Shown here: positions 40,979 to 48,857 of the stretch, one piece after another | Numbering within the stretch: the stretch's first letter is position 1 | Layout of the letters: each line of letters begins with the position of its first letter | Assembly: GCA_963787645.1 (NCBI GenBank) | Contig: CAWBDS010000003.1 | Coordinates: 744,001 to 808,000, forward strand | DNA length: 64,000 nucleotides | Direction of reading: 5' to 3' | Source of the DNA: Palsa-504 sp963787645 | Lineage (GTDB): Bacteria; Actinomycetota; Actinomycetes; Streptosporangiales; Streptosporangiaceae | The notes under the pieces: generated by a model | Database searches by the model: none | What the model was told of the DNA's origin: nothing | What the model saw: only the letters and a program-made list of their open reading frames with translations | Position numbers and translations under genes: made by a program

Positions 40979-41372
40979 CGACCTCGGCCCAGTTCTTGTC
41001 CGTCTCCCACAGGCGAACCGACCGTAGCAGGCCCGCCGGCAGCTCGGGCTCAAGCCGGCGCCAGAAGGCCTGGGCCAGGTTTTCCGTGGTGGGGATGTGA
41101 CCTTTGAGCCAGGGGACGTCGGTGTTCAGGTTGCGGTGATCCACGTCGCGGATGACCCGCCTGCTGATGACCTCGGACAGGGCCTTCAGGTCCATGACGT
41201 ACCCGGTGGCCTGGTCGATCTCGCCGGCCACCACCACCTCCAGGACGTAGTTGTGGCCGTGCAGGTTCACGCACTTGCCGAACAGCCGCCGGTTCTCGGC
41301 CTCGGACAGCTCCGGATCGCAGAGCTGGTGCGCGGCATTGAACGATTCCCGGCGGCCGACCATAACGGTCAT
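40971..41372 (-). CDS. queD: 6-carboxytetrahydropterin / 6-pyruvoyltetrahydropterin synthase family
   Basis: The 133-residue QueD/PTPS-family enzyme has the zinc histidines in SFNAAHQL and HGHNY, the catalytic cysteine in GKCVNLHGHNY (residue ~34), VDHRNLN, and the PTTENLAQAFWRRL and LWETDKN elements near the C-terminus. QueD makes 6-carboxy-tetrahydropterin for queuosine and deazapurines; PTPS makes the tetrahydrobiopterin precursor. No queE, queC or folE is in view. It heads an operon with a methyltransferase, a GT4 and an SDR, a set that suits a glycosylated pterin more than queuosine. Confidence 0.88.
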   Translation of the reverse strand: MTVMVGRRESFNAAHQLCDPELSEAENRRLFGKCVNLHGHNYVLEVVVAGEIDQATGYVMDLKALSEVISRRVIRDVDHRNLNTDVPWLKGHIPTTENLAQAFWRRLEPELPAGLLRSVRLWETDKNWAEVDG

Positions 41373-41387
41373 GCGTTCAACTTACGT

Positions 41388-41543
41388 TTAGCTCCGGCGA
41401 CGCCCGAACTTGACCCAGGCGAAGACGGCCAGGGCGATCAGCAGCAGCCACGGGGAGAACAGCAGGTGGAGGGCGAAGCCGAGGATGGCGAAGACCACGA
41501 TGAGGATGACGACCAGGGCGATGATGAAGATGATTGCGCTCAT
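41388..41543 (-). CDS. Small hydrophobic membrane protein (51 aa)
   Basis: The short gene encodes MSAIIFIIALVVILIVVFAI, then LGFALHLLFSPWLLLIALAV and a basic end (KFGRRRS). It has two hydrophobic helices and is probably an inner-membrane hydrophobic peptide of a type common in actinomycetes. It ends 15 bases upstream of the queD-like start on the same strand. Function is unknown. Confidence 0.65.
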   Translation of the reverse strand: MSAIIFIIALVVILIVVFAILGFALHLLFSPWLLLIALAVFAWVKFGRRRS

Positions 41544-41622
41544 GCCTCAAGACTGCCTGCGGCGGCGCCCCGCGTCGATCGGGATCGGCCCTGGTCAGAC
41601 CCCAAGTTACGACCCTGGTGGG

Positions 41623-41640
41623 ATCAGGGTTATCCCTGAT
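41623..41640. promoter_or_regulatory. Perfect palindrome, candidate operator
   Basis: ATCAGGG (41623-41629) and CCCTGAT (41634-41640) form a 7+7 inverted repeat with a TTAT centre. It lies between the divergent small membrane gene (start 41543) and the truncated sigma-factor start (41677), a position fitting a regulator site. It could also be a short hairpin. Confidence 0.5.
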
Positions 41641-41676
41641 ATGTGACGCGACGGCGGCGGATCGGCAACTAGAGAC

Positions 41677-41780
41677 GTGACCGAGAAAACAGCATCAGCG
41701 GCCAGGGTGACCGCAGACGGGGGCGCGGTCGCCGAGTTCGAGCGACTGTACCGGGCGAACGTCGAGGCGACCACGAACGG
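41677..41780 (+). pseudogene. Truncated ECF sigma-factor N-terminus
   Basis: From a GTG the frame reads VTEKTASAARVTADGGAVAE, FERLYRANVEATT and then loses similarity. The FERLYRANVEA segment is typical of the start of region 2 in ECF or SigE-like sigma factors. Nothing of regions 2.2-4 follows; the sequence abuts the end of the DUF218 gene on the opposite strand. I read it as a deletion remnant. Confidence 0.5.
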
Positions 41781-41809
41781 GAAGACGACCACGAGCATGG
41801 GGGGCAGGG

Positions 41810-42838
41810 CTAAATTCCGGGCGCGGCCCCGGCGTGGTGGAGCAGGGCCACCGCGACCGGGGCCGCGACCAGCAGCGCGCAGACGGCGGCGTTGACCGCC
41901 TTGTAGCTGAGGAAGACCGCGGCGAACTCGCGCAAGGTGGCGCTCGGCCAGTAGTAGCGGGCGGTATGAGCGCCGGTCACCTGACCGCGGACGCCCAGGC
42001 GACGGGCGATCATGGCCGCCCGGAACACGTGGTAGTTGCTGGTCACGATCACGCAGCTGGCCCCGGGGCGGAGCCGGTCCATGATCGCCCGGCTACAGGC
42101 CAGGTTCTCTCGGGTGCTGGCCGACCGGTCCTCCCGCTCAAGGCAATCGGCCGGGAAGCCGCGCGCGGCCAGGTAACCGGCCATCGCTTCGGCCTCGGAG
42201 ACCCGCTCGTCGCGGCCCTTGCCGCCGGAGACGATCAGCACCGGGTCGCTGCCCCGCGCGGCCAGGGCCCGGAAGACAGCCTGGCCCCGGTCCAGCCTGC
42301 TGGCCAGCAGCGGCGGGACCCGCCCGCCCTCGCGCAGCCCGGAGCCCAGCACCACCACGAAGTCGGCGGCGCGCGGCACGGGCAGGCGGCCGTACAGGAA
42401 GGCGTAGAGCATGAACGACACGCACTGGAACGAGACGTAGCCGAACAGCAGCATGACGATCGCGGCGGACAGGGCCAGTTCGCCCGACCCGGCCAGCGGG
42501 GTGGCCAGCCGGAACGCGATGACAGCCAGGATGGCCAGGCCGGCCAGCAGCGACAGCAGGTTGGCCAGGCGCAGGCCTTCGCGGCGCACCATGGTCACGC
42601 CGTTCACCACCAGGTAGGCGGCGACCCCGAACGGGACGAGCGCGACCGCCACGAACACCGCCAGCAGGACCAGCCGGCTGAGCGGATCGTCCGACCGGGC
42701 CAGCCGCTCGGCGATGCCGAGCGCGAACAGCGCGAGCCCCAGGCCGAGCAGGACGGCGTTGGCGAAGCGGCGCGGATCGCGCAGTACCCCGACCGCGAAC
42801 AGCAACAGGACCAGGGCGGCGGCGCTGAACACGATCAC
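41810..42838 (-). CDS. YdcF/DUF218-family membrane protein
   Basis: The 342-residue protein has five to six N-terminal helices (for example LVLLAVFVAVALVPFGVAAY and LAILAVIAFRLA). A DUF218 domain follows (DFVVVLGSGLREGGRVPPLL, SDPVLIVSGGKGRDERVSEA, ENLACSRAIMDRLRPGA, VTSNYHVFRAAMIARRLG), and a C-terminal helix. The family (SanA, ElyC, YdcF) is linked to envelope integrity. Its active loop is probably outside the membrane. Confidence 0.88.
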   Translation of the reverse strand: MIVFSAAALVLLLFAVGVLRDPRRFANAVLLGLGLALFALGIAERLARSDDPLSRLVLLAVFVAVALVPFGVAAYLVVNGVTMVRREGLRLANLLSLLAGLAILAVIAFRLATPLAGSGELALSAAIVMLLFGYVSFQCVSFMLYAFLYGRLPVPRAADFVVVLGSGLREGGRVPPLLASRLDRGQAVFRALAARGSDPVLIVSGGKGRDERVSEAEAMAGYLAARGFPADCLEREDRSASTRENLACSRAIMDRLRPGASCVIVTSNYHVFRAAMIARRLGVRGQVTGAHTARYYWPSATLREFAAVFLSYKAVNAAVCALLVAAPVAVALLHHAGAAPGI

Positions 42839-42894
42839 GAATTCAGGCTATGTAATCACGGCCGTCACCGAATCGGCCGCGAGCACGATATCGC

Positions 42895-44307
42895 TCAGCG
42901 CGTATCGCCCGCGCGGATGATGTCGGCTCCGCCGCGGGTACCACGGCTCGCGACGGCCACGGCGCGATCACCGGCCAGCGGCAGGCGCAGGCGCATCAGC
43001 GTGCCGCCGCCGACCGCGGGCTCGGCCCGGACCGTTCCGTCATGACTGGTGACGATCTGGCGGACGATGGACAGGCCCAGGCCCGAGCCGGGCACGCCGC
43101 GCGCGGAGGTGGCCCGGTAGAAGCGGTCGAAGACGTGCGGCAGGTCGTCGGGTGAGATCCCCGGTCCGTGGTCGAGCACGGTCAGCTGGCCATCGCGCAG
43201 GCGCACCTGCACCGGGGCGCCGGGCGGGCCGAACTTGGCCGCGTTGTCCAGCAGGTTGCGGACCGCGGTCTTCAGCCGGTCGGCGTGGCCGTCCACCAGG
43301 CACGGCTCGAGATCCGCGGTGACCGGGGTACGCGGCCAGTCCCGGCGGGTGCCGTCCACGGCGGCGGTCACGACCTGGTCGAAGGCCACGGTTTCGAACC
43401 GGCCGCGCGGCGGCTCACCGCGGGCCAGTTCGGTGACGTCGGCCGTCACCCGGCCGAGCTCGGCGACCTGGGCGACGACCCGCTCGAGCACCTCCTGGCG
43501 TTCGGCGGCGGGCAGGCCGGGATCCTCGGCCAGCAGCTCCACGTTGACCCGCAGGCTGGTCATTGGGGTGCGCAGTTCGTGGCTGGCGTCGCTGACCAGC
43601 TGCCGCTGGGCGGCCAGCGACCGCTGCAGCGCGCCCAGCATGGTGTTGAACGACGCCGCCAGCCGGCCCAGCTCGTCGGATCGGCTGACCTCGACCCGGC
43701 GGCTCGGGTCCCCGGTCGCGGTGACCTGCTCGGCCACCGCGGCCAGGCGGCCCACCGGGGCCAGGCCGCCCCGGGCCACCGCCCAGCCGGTCAGCGCGGC
43801 CAGGCCGACACCCGCCGCGCTGAGCAGGGCCAGGGTCAGGCCGATGGTGCCCAGCTCCTGGTCGATGGCGTCCAGCGGCATGGCCAGCTGGACGGCCAGG
43901 CCCGGCGCGAGCGGCGTGGTGAGCACCATGGCGTGCACGCCGTCCAGGGTCGCTTCGGAGTAGTAGGCAGCGCGCTGGCCCGCGGCGACCTGCGTGGCGG
44001 CCTTGGTCGCGGACAGCAGGCCGCCGTCCCCGGCCGGCGCCCAGACGGCCCCTTGGCCGGTCACCACCTGCGCGTACGCGCTGGTCGCGCCGAACCGGTC
44101 GGAGTCCTGCGGGACCCAGCCGACCGGAATGTGCCCGTGGTAGTGCCGCGCCAGCCGCTCGGCCACGACCGCCTGCTGGCCCAGCTGCTGCTGCACCTGA
44201 CCGTGCAGGTCGGCGCGGATCACGATGAAGGCCACTGCGGTGATAGCCAAGGCGACCGCGGCCACGGCCAGGGCCACGGCCACGGTGAAGCGGGTCCGGA
44301 GCTTCAC
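42895..44307 (-). CDS. Sensor histidine kinase (HAMP-HisKA-HATPase)
   Basis: The ~470-residue kinase has an N-terminal helix (FTVAVALAVAAVALAITAVA), an extracytoplasmic sensor region, a second helix (LTLALLSAAGVGLAALTGWA), HAMP, and HisKA with the phosphohistidine in SDASHELRTPMTSLRVNVEL. The ATP-binding domain has NLLDNAAKFGPPG, DHGPGISPDDLPHVFDRFYR and GSGLGLSIVRQIV. It resembles MprB/TcrY-type actinobacterial kinases. The GTG start overlaps the regulator's stop (GTGA), so the pair is co-translated. Confidence 0.92.
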   Translation of the reverse strand: MKLRTRFTVAVALAVAAVALAITAVAFIVIRADLHGQVQQQLGQQAVVAERLARHYHGHIPVGWVPQDSDRFGATSAYAQVVTGQGAVWAPAGDGGLLSATKAATQVAAGQRAAYYSEATLDGVHAMVLTTPLAPGLAVQLAMPLDAIDQELGTIGLTLALLSAAGVGLAALTGWAVARGGLAPVGRLAAVAEQVTATGDPSRRVEVSRSDELGRLAASFNTMLGALQRSLAAQRQLVSDASHELRTPMTSLRVNVELLAEDPGLPAAERQEVLERVVAQVAELGRVTADVTELARGEPPRGRFETVAFDQVVTAAVDGTRRDWPRTPVTADLEPCLVDGHADRLKTAVRNLLDNAAKFGPPGAPVQVRLRDGQLTVLDHGPGISPDDLPHVFDRFYRATSARGVPGSGLGLSIVRQIVTSHDGTVRAEPAVGGGTLMRLRLPLAGDRAVAVASRGTRGGADIIRAGDTR

Positions 44308-44999
44308 GCGGTCGCCCGCAGCACGTAGCCGACGCCGCGTACGTTGTGCACCAGCCGGGGCATCCCGCCCTCTTCGAGCTTGCGGCGCAGGAAGCCCACG
44401 AAAACCTGGAGGGTGTTGGAGGCGGGCGCGTCGCCGTAGTCCCACACCTGGTCCACGATCACCGCGTAGCTGAGCACGTGCTCCGCGTTGCGCAACAGCA
44501 GCTCCAGCAGGCCGAACTCGGTCCTGGTCAACGGGATGACCCGGTCGTCCCGGCGCGCCGTCCGGGTGGTCAGGTCCAGGGTCAGATCGGCGTAGCCGAG
44601 GATGTCGCGGGCGGGCTGGGTGCGCCGCAGCAGGGCCCGGACCCGGGCCAGCAGCTCGCGCAGCGCGAACGGCTTGACCAGGTAGTCGTCCGCGCCCGCC
44701 TCCAGGCCGGCCACCCGGTCGTCGACGGCGTCCCGGGCGGTCAGGGCCAGGACCGGGGTGCCGTCGCCCCGCTGGCGGAGCCGGCGGCAGGCCTCCAGCC
44801 CGTCCACCATCGGCATCAGGACGTCCAGCACGATCAGGTCGACCGGCGAGCGGGCCAGCAGGTCCAGCGCGTCGGCGCCGTGCGGCGCCGTGGTCACCGC
44901 GTACCCGGCGTAGCGCAGCGCGCGCTCCAGCGAGTCCCGGACGTCGGGGTCGTCGTCCACGACGAGCAGCCTGCCGCCGGCTGGTTGATCATGGCTCAC
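44304..44999 (-). CDS. OmpR-family response regulator
   Basis: The ~231-residue regulator has an N-terminal receiver (RLLVVDDDPDVRDSLERALR; phosphoacceptor aspartate in VDLIVLDVLMPMVDGLEA; conserved lysine in DDYLVKPFALREL). A winged-helix effector follows (VIPLTRTEFGLLELLLRNAE; VDQVWDYGDAPASNTLQVFV; LVHNVRGVGYVLRA). It is MprA-like. GTG at 44999 is chosen for domain start; the region upstream (45000-45099) must carry its promoter and faces the divergent comA-like gene. Confidence 0.92.
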   Translation of the reverse strand: MSHDQPAGGRLLVVDDDPDVRDSLERALRYAGYAVTTAPHGADALDLLARSPVDLIVLDVLMPMVDGLEACRRLRQRGDGTPVLALTARDAVDDRVAGLEAGADDYLVKPFALRELLARVRALLRRTQPARDILGYADLTLDLTTRTARRDDRVIPLTRTEFGLLELLLRNAEHVLSYAVIVDQVWDYGDAPASNTLQVFVGFLRRKLEEGGMPRLVHNVRGVGYVLRATA

Positions 45000-45099
45000 C
45001 TGGTCATGGAACCGCGCCGAGCTGAAAGTCTCCTGCAAGGTTGCTGTGAGCGGCCCGCTTTTCAGTGATCTTTCACAAACCGGCCGCACGCTGCGAATC

Positions 45100-45873
45100 A
45101 TGAACCCAACCACATTGCAGCTGCCCCGCCGGTCGGTGAAGCCGCGCGCCGCCGGGCTCACCATGGTGATCGACGGCGGGATCCCGCGGTCCTACTTCAC
45201 GGACCTGGTCACGTCCGCGGCCGACTACATCGACCTGGTCAAGTTCGGCTGGGGCACGGCGCTGGTGACCAGCGACCTGGAGGCCAAGCTCGAGGTGCTG
45301 CGGGCCAGCCAGATCGAGTTCTACTTCGGCGGCACGCTGTTCGAGAAGTACATCCTGCAGGGGCAGTTCGATGAGTTCCGGTCGTTCTGCCTGGACCACG
45401 GGTGCCGGCACGTCGAGGTGTCCAACGGCACCATCTCGCTGTCCAATTCGGAGAAAGCGAGCTACATCCGCAAGCTGGCCGGCGACTTCACCGTCGTGTC
45501 CGAGGTGGGGTTCAAGGACCCGCGGCGCTCCGAGCAGCTGCCGCCCAGCCAGTGGATCGAGTACATCGGCGAGGACCTGGCCGCCGGGGCGTCGCTGGTC
45601 ACGCTGGAGGCCCGGGAGAGCGGGCGGTCCGGCATCTGCCGGCCGGACGGCGAGCTGCGGTTCGGGCTGATCGAAGACGTCCTGGTATCCGGCTTCAGCC
45701 CGGCCAGCCTGCTGTTCGAGGCGCCGACCACCGCGCTGCAGGCGCACTTCATCACCCGGCTGGGCCCGGACGTGAACCTGGGCAACATCCCGGCCCCGGG
45801 CGTCCTGTCGCTGGAGACGCTGCGCCTGGGGCTGCGGGCCGACACGCTGACCACGTTCGAGATGGCTTCCTGA
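45100..45873 (+). CDS. Phosphosulfolactate synthase (ComA) family protein
   Basis: The ~257-residue TIM-barrel protein matches ComA: GLTMVIDGGIPRSYFTDLVT, ADYIDLVKFGWGTALVTSDL, EFYFGGTLFEKYILQGQFDE, VEVSNGTISLSNSEKASYIR, SEVGFKDPRRSEQ and TLEARESGRSGICRPDGELR. ComA adds sulfite to phosphoenolpyruvate to give (R)-phosphosulfolactate, the first step to coenzyme M or sulfolactate. ATG at 45100 is chosen by homology; no strong ribosome-binding site is seen. It heads a four-gene unit with no comB, comC or comD in view. The substrate could differ in this context. Confidence 0.88.
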   Translation: MNPTTLQLPRRSVKPRAAGLTMVIDGGIPRSYFTDLVTSAADYIDLVKFGWGTALVTSDLEAKLEVLRASQIEFYFGGTLFEKYILQGQFDEFRSFCLDHGCRHVEVSNGTISLSNSEKASYIRKLAGDFTVVSEVGFKDPRRSEQLPPSQWIEYIGEDLAAGASLVTLEARESGRSGICRPDGELRFGLIEDVLVSGFSPASLLFEAPTTALQAHFITRLGPDVNLGNIPAPGVLSLETLRLGLRADTLTTFEMAS

Positions 45874-46277
45874 TGCGCACCACCCACGACGTCTTTCACC
45901 TGGCCATCCCGGTCTACGACCTGGACGCGGCCGAGCGCTTCTACGTGGGCCTGCTCGGGTGCAAGCTGGCCCGCCGGTATGCCGACCGGGTCACGCTGGA
46001 CTTCTTCGGTGACCAGCTGGTCTGCCACCTGACCGAGGGGACGCCGCCGGACCGGCCGGAGAGCCTGTACCCGCGGCACTTCGGCATGACGTTCCGCGCT
46101 GCCGAGGACTTCGAGGCGCTGCACGAGCTGGCGGTGATGCGCAAGATCCCGTTCTTCGCCGACGTTTCGTCCCGGTTCGCCGGGCTGGTGGAGGAGCACC
46201 GGACGTTCGTGCTGCTCGACCCGGCCGGCAACCTGCTGGAGTTCAAGCACTACCGTGATCCGCGGATGATGTACTGA
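45873..46277 (+). CDS. VOC/glyoxalase-fold protein
   Basis: The 134-residue protein is a vicinal-oxygen-chelate domain: VFHLAIPVYDLDAAERFYVG (first ligand histidine), RYADRVTLDFFGDQLVCHLT, RHFGMTFRAAEDF and LLDPAGNLLEFKHY (the glutamate ligand). Such proteins are metal-dependent dioxygenases, isomerases or binding proteins. Its start overlaps the comA-like stop (TGATG) and its stop overlaps the next start, so it is translationally embedded in the operon. Confidence 0.85.
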   Translation: MRTTHDVFHLAIPVYDLDAAERFYVGLLGCKLARRYADRVTLDFFGDQLVCHLTEGTPPDRPESLYPRHFGMTFRAAEDFEALHELAVMRKIPFFADVSSRFAGLVEEHRTFVLLDPAGNLLEFKHYRDPRMMY

Positions 46278-47500
46278 TGGCCCGCCGCTGGCTCGGCCAG
46301 GTCGATGCGATGCGCCCGATCAAGCAGGTCGGCGTGGCCAGCACGCACACGATCCTGTTCTTCGCGCCCGCGGCGGCGACCGTGGGCTCGGGCGCGGCGC
46401 TGCTGTTGCTGCACGTGTCGCGGGAGGGCTTCTTCTTCATCTCCGCGTGCATGCTGACCTACGCCTACGCTGATCTATCGCTACAAGACCGGGCCGGGCT
46501 CGGCCGGTTCTACCGCCGCCGGTGCGTGTCGGTGGTGATCCCGTACGTGTGCTGGAACCTGATCTACTTCCTGTACCTGCTGCCGACCTCGCACTACCCG
46601 GACGCCGGCGCGGCGGTCGGGCACCTGGCCTGGCTGGTGGCCATCGGGTACTACCAGCTGTACTTCCTGCTGGTGATCATGCAGTTCTACCTGGTCTTCC
46701 CGCTGGTGCTCATGCTGCTGCGGCGGACCAGGGGGCATCACGGCGTGGTCCTGGCGATCGCCGCGGCGGCGCAGGTGGCGATCGCGATCGCCACCCACTG
46801 GCGGCTGTTCCCGGCGCTCATGCTCAAGTACGACCAGCAGGACGCGCTCAGCTACCTGCTCTACCTGATCGGCGGCAGCGTGGTCGCGTTCCACCTGGAC
46901 GAGGTGCACGCGTGGGTGGTGCGGCACGCGCGGCTCATCCTGGTCCTGACGCTGTTCGCGGCCCTGGCTGCCGAGGGCATCTACTTCCTGGCCGGGCACG
47001 GGGTGATGACCGTGCTGGGTTCGGGCAACGACCCGTTCCAGCCCAGCGTCATCCCGTTCAACGTCGGCGCGATCACCTGCGGGTACCTGGCCGGGGTGGC
47101 CCTGGTGCGGCCCGGGCGTTCGGCGCGGACCAGGGCGGTGGTGCGCCTGGGCTCCGACGACGCGTACGGCATCTACCTGGCCCAGATGGTGTTCATCATC
47201 GCGCTGATCTGGCTGGGCTGGGGCAAGCTCGGCACGGTGATCCCCTGGCCGCTGCTGTGCCTGCTGACCGTGGGCATCGTGTTCGCCTGCTGCATCGCGC
47301 TGACCGAGTTGCTGGCCCGGACCCCGCTGGCCGTCCCGCTGACCGGGCGCCAGCAGGTGCCGTGGCCGTGGGCCACGAGAAGAACGGAACAAGACCTTGA
47401 TCAGAGCATGGATCGACGCGGCCCCGAGTCACGGGACGTACCTGGAGGAGGCGGACGGCGCCGGGACGCTGACCTTCGGCGCACTGCGACGGTCAGTTAG
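46277..47500 (+). CDS. Acyltransferase 3 family membrane protein
   Basis: The protein is about 407 residues with ten or so helices (VSREGFFFISACMLTYAYAD, VSVVIPYVCWNLIYFLYLLP, AIGYYQLYFLLVIMQFYLVF, YLLYLIGGSVVAFHLDE, DDAYGIYLAQMVFIIALIWL). It belongs to the OafA/YrhL-type acyltransferase 3 fold that transfers acyl groups from a cytosolic donor to a membrane or extracytoplasmic acceptor. The last ~35 codons overlap the next gene and look non-conserved, so the true C-terminus probably lies near the arginine-rich WPWATRRTEQD. Confidence 0.8.
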   Translation: MARRWLGQVDAMRPIKQVGVASTHTILFFAPAAATVGSGAALLLLHVSREGFFFISACMLTYAYADLSLQDRAGLGRFYRRRCVSVVIPYVCWNLIYFLYLLPTSHYPDAGAAVGHLAWLVAIGYYQLYFLLVIMQFYLVFPLVLMLLRRTRGHHGVVLAIAAAAQVAIAIATHWRLFPALMLKYDQQDALSYLLYLIGGSVVAFHLDEVHAWVVRHARLILVLTLFAALAAEGIYFLAGHGVMTVLGSGNDPFQPSVIPFNVGAITCGYLAGVALVRPGRSARTRAVVRLGSDDAYGIYLAQMVFIIALIWLGWGKLGTVIPWPLLCLLTVGIVFACCIALTELLARTPLAVPLTGRQQVPWPWATRRTEQDLDQSMDRRGPESRDVPGGGGRRRDADLRRTATVS

Positions 47501-48857
47501 CGCCTGGGCGCGGTACCTGGACCGGGTTTCGGTGCCGCCGGGCGGCCGCGTGGCGGTCCGGGTGCCGGACCCGCTCGGCTACGCGTCGGCCCTGGTCGCC
47601 ATCGTGGCCGCGGGCCGGGTCGCGGTGCCGCTGGATCCGGCCGCGCCCGCCGCGGCGCTGGCCCGGGTGCTCGAGGTGGCCCGGCCGTCGGCGGTGGTCG
47701 GGGACGGGCCCGCGCTCGGCCTGCCGGTGCTCGAGGGGCCCGCGCGGGACGACGTGGCTCCTTCTTGGCCTGCCGTTTCTTTGCCTGCCGTCGGCGACGG
47801 CGGGATCTTCCTGTGCACCAGCGGGAGCACCGGCACGCCCAAGGGCGTGCTGCTCGGTGAGGAGCAGCTGGGCCACGTGGCCGCCTGCGTGGCCCAGCAT
47901 CACCGGCTCGGCCCGGCCGATCGCGGCTACTGCTCGCTCCCGCTGTTCCACGTCAACGCCGAGGTGGTCGGCCTGCTGGCCAGCCTGGCTGCGGGCGCGT
48001 GCCTGGTGCTCGACGGCAGGTTCAGCCGGCGCAGATTCTGGGCCACGATCGAGGAACAGCGGATCACCTGGATCAACGCGGTGCCCGCGATCATCACCGT
48101 GCTGGCCATGGAACCGCCCGCGGACCGGCCCTCGGCCGGGCCATCGGCTCGGCCATCGGCCCGGGTCCGGTTCGTCCGGTCGGCCTCGGCCCCGTTGCCG
48201 CCGTCGGTGCTGCGGCGGTTCGAGGAGGCGTTCGGCATTCCCGTGGTCGAGACCTATGGGATGACCGAAGCGGCCAGCATGATCACGGCCAATCCGCTGC
48301 ACGGGCCGCGCAAGGCCGGCTCGGCGGGCCGGCCAGCCGGCACCGAGGTCCGGGTGGTCCGGGACGCCGGGCGGCCGTGCCCGCCGGACGCGGTGGGCCG
48401 GGTGCAGATCCGGGGCCGCGGGGTGATCAGGCAGTACGCGGCGGGCGGTCGGGCCAGGGCCATCGACCCGGACGGCTGGCTCGACACCGGCGACCTCGGC
48501 CACCTCGACGCCGACGGCTACCTGTTCCTGGCCGGGCGATCCGACGACGTGATCAACCGGGGCGGCGAGAAGATCTACCCGCGGGAGATCGAGGACGTGC
48601 TACTGGCCCAGCCCGGCGTCCGGGCGGCCGCGGTCATCGGCGCCGACCATGCGGTGCTCGGCGAGTGCCCGGTGGCGTACGTGGTGGCGGCCCGGCCCGG
48701 CGACCCGGTTGAGGAAGTGCTGCGGGCGGCGTGCGAGGCGGCCCTGCCCCGGCCCAAGCGACCTGCGGCGTTCCACGTGGTGCCCGAGTTGCCGGTCGGG
48801 CCGACGGGGAAGGTGGCCCGGGCCCGGCTCCGGGAGCTGGCCGCGGCCTGCCGCTGA
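47397..48857 (+). CDS. AMP-forming acyl-CoA/acid ligase
   Basis: The 486-residue ANL-superfamily enzyme activates a carboxylic acid as acyl-AMP. It has the P-loop LCTSGSTGTPKGVLLG, VVETYGMTEAASM, the A7 motif LDTGDLGHLD, the hinge GRSDDVINRGGEKIYPREIE and the C-terminal catalytic lysine in PVGPTGKVARAR. No carrier-protein domain is fused. A TTG start overlaps the acyltransferase by 104 bases in another frame. It probably supplies the activated acyl group for the acyltransferase 3 protein. Confidence 0.88.
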   Translation: MIRAWIDAAPSHGTYLEEADGAGTLTFGALRRSVSAWARYLDRVSVPPGGRVAVRVPDPLGYASALVAIVAAGRVAVPLDPAAPAAALARVLEVARPSAVVGDGPALGLPVLEGPARDDVAPSWPAVSLPAVGDGGIFLCTSGSTGTPKGVLLGEEQLGHVAACVAQHHRLGPADRGYCSLPLFHVNAEVVGLLASLAAGACLVLDGRFSRRRFWATIEEQRITWINAVPAIITVLAMEPPADRPSAGPSARPSARVRFVRSASAPLPPSVLRRFEEAFGIPVVETYGMTEAASMITANPLHGPRKAGSAGRPAGTEVRVVRDAGRPCPPDAVGRVQIRGRGVIRQYAAGGRARAIDPDGWLDTGDLGHLDADGYLFLAGRSDDVINRGGEKIYPREIEDVLLAQPGVRAAAVIGADHAVLGECPVAYVVAARPGDPVEEVLRAACEAALPRPKRPAAFHVVPELPVGPTGKVARARLRELAAACR

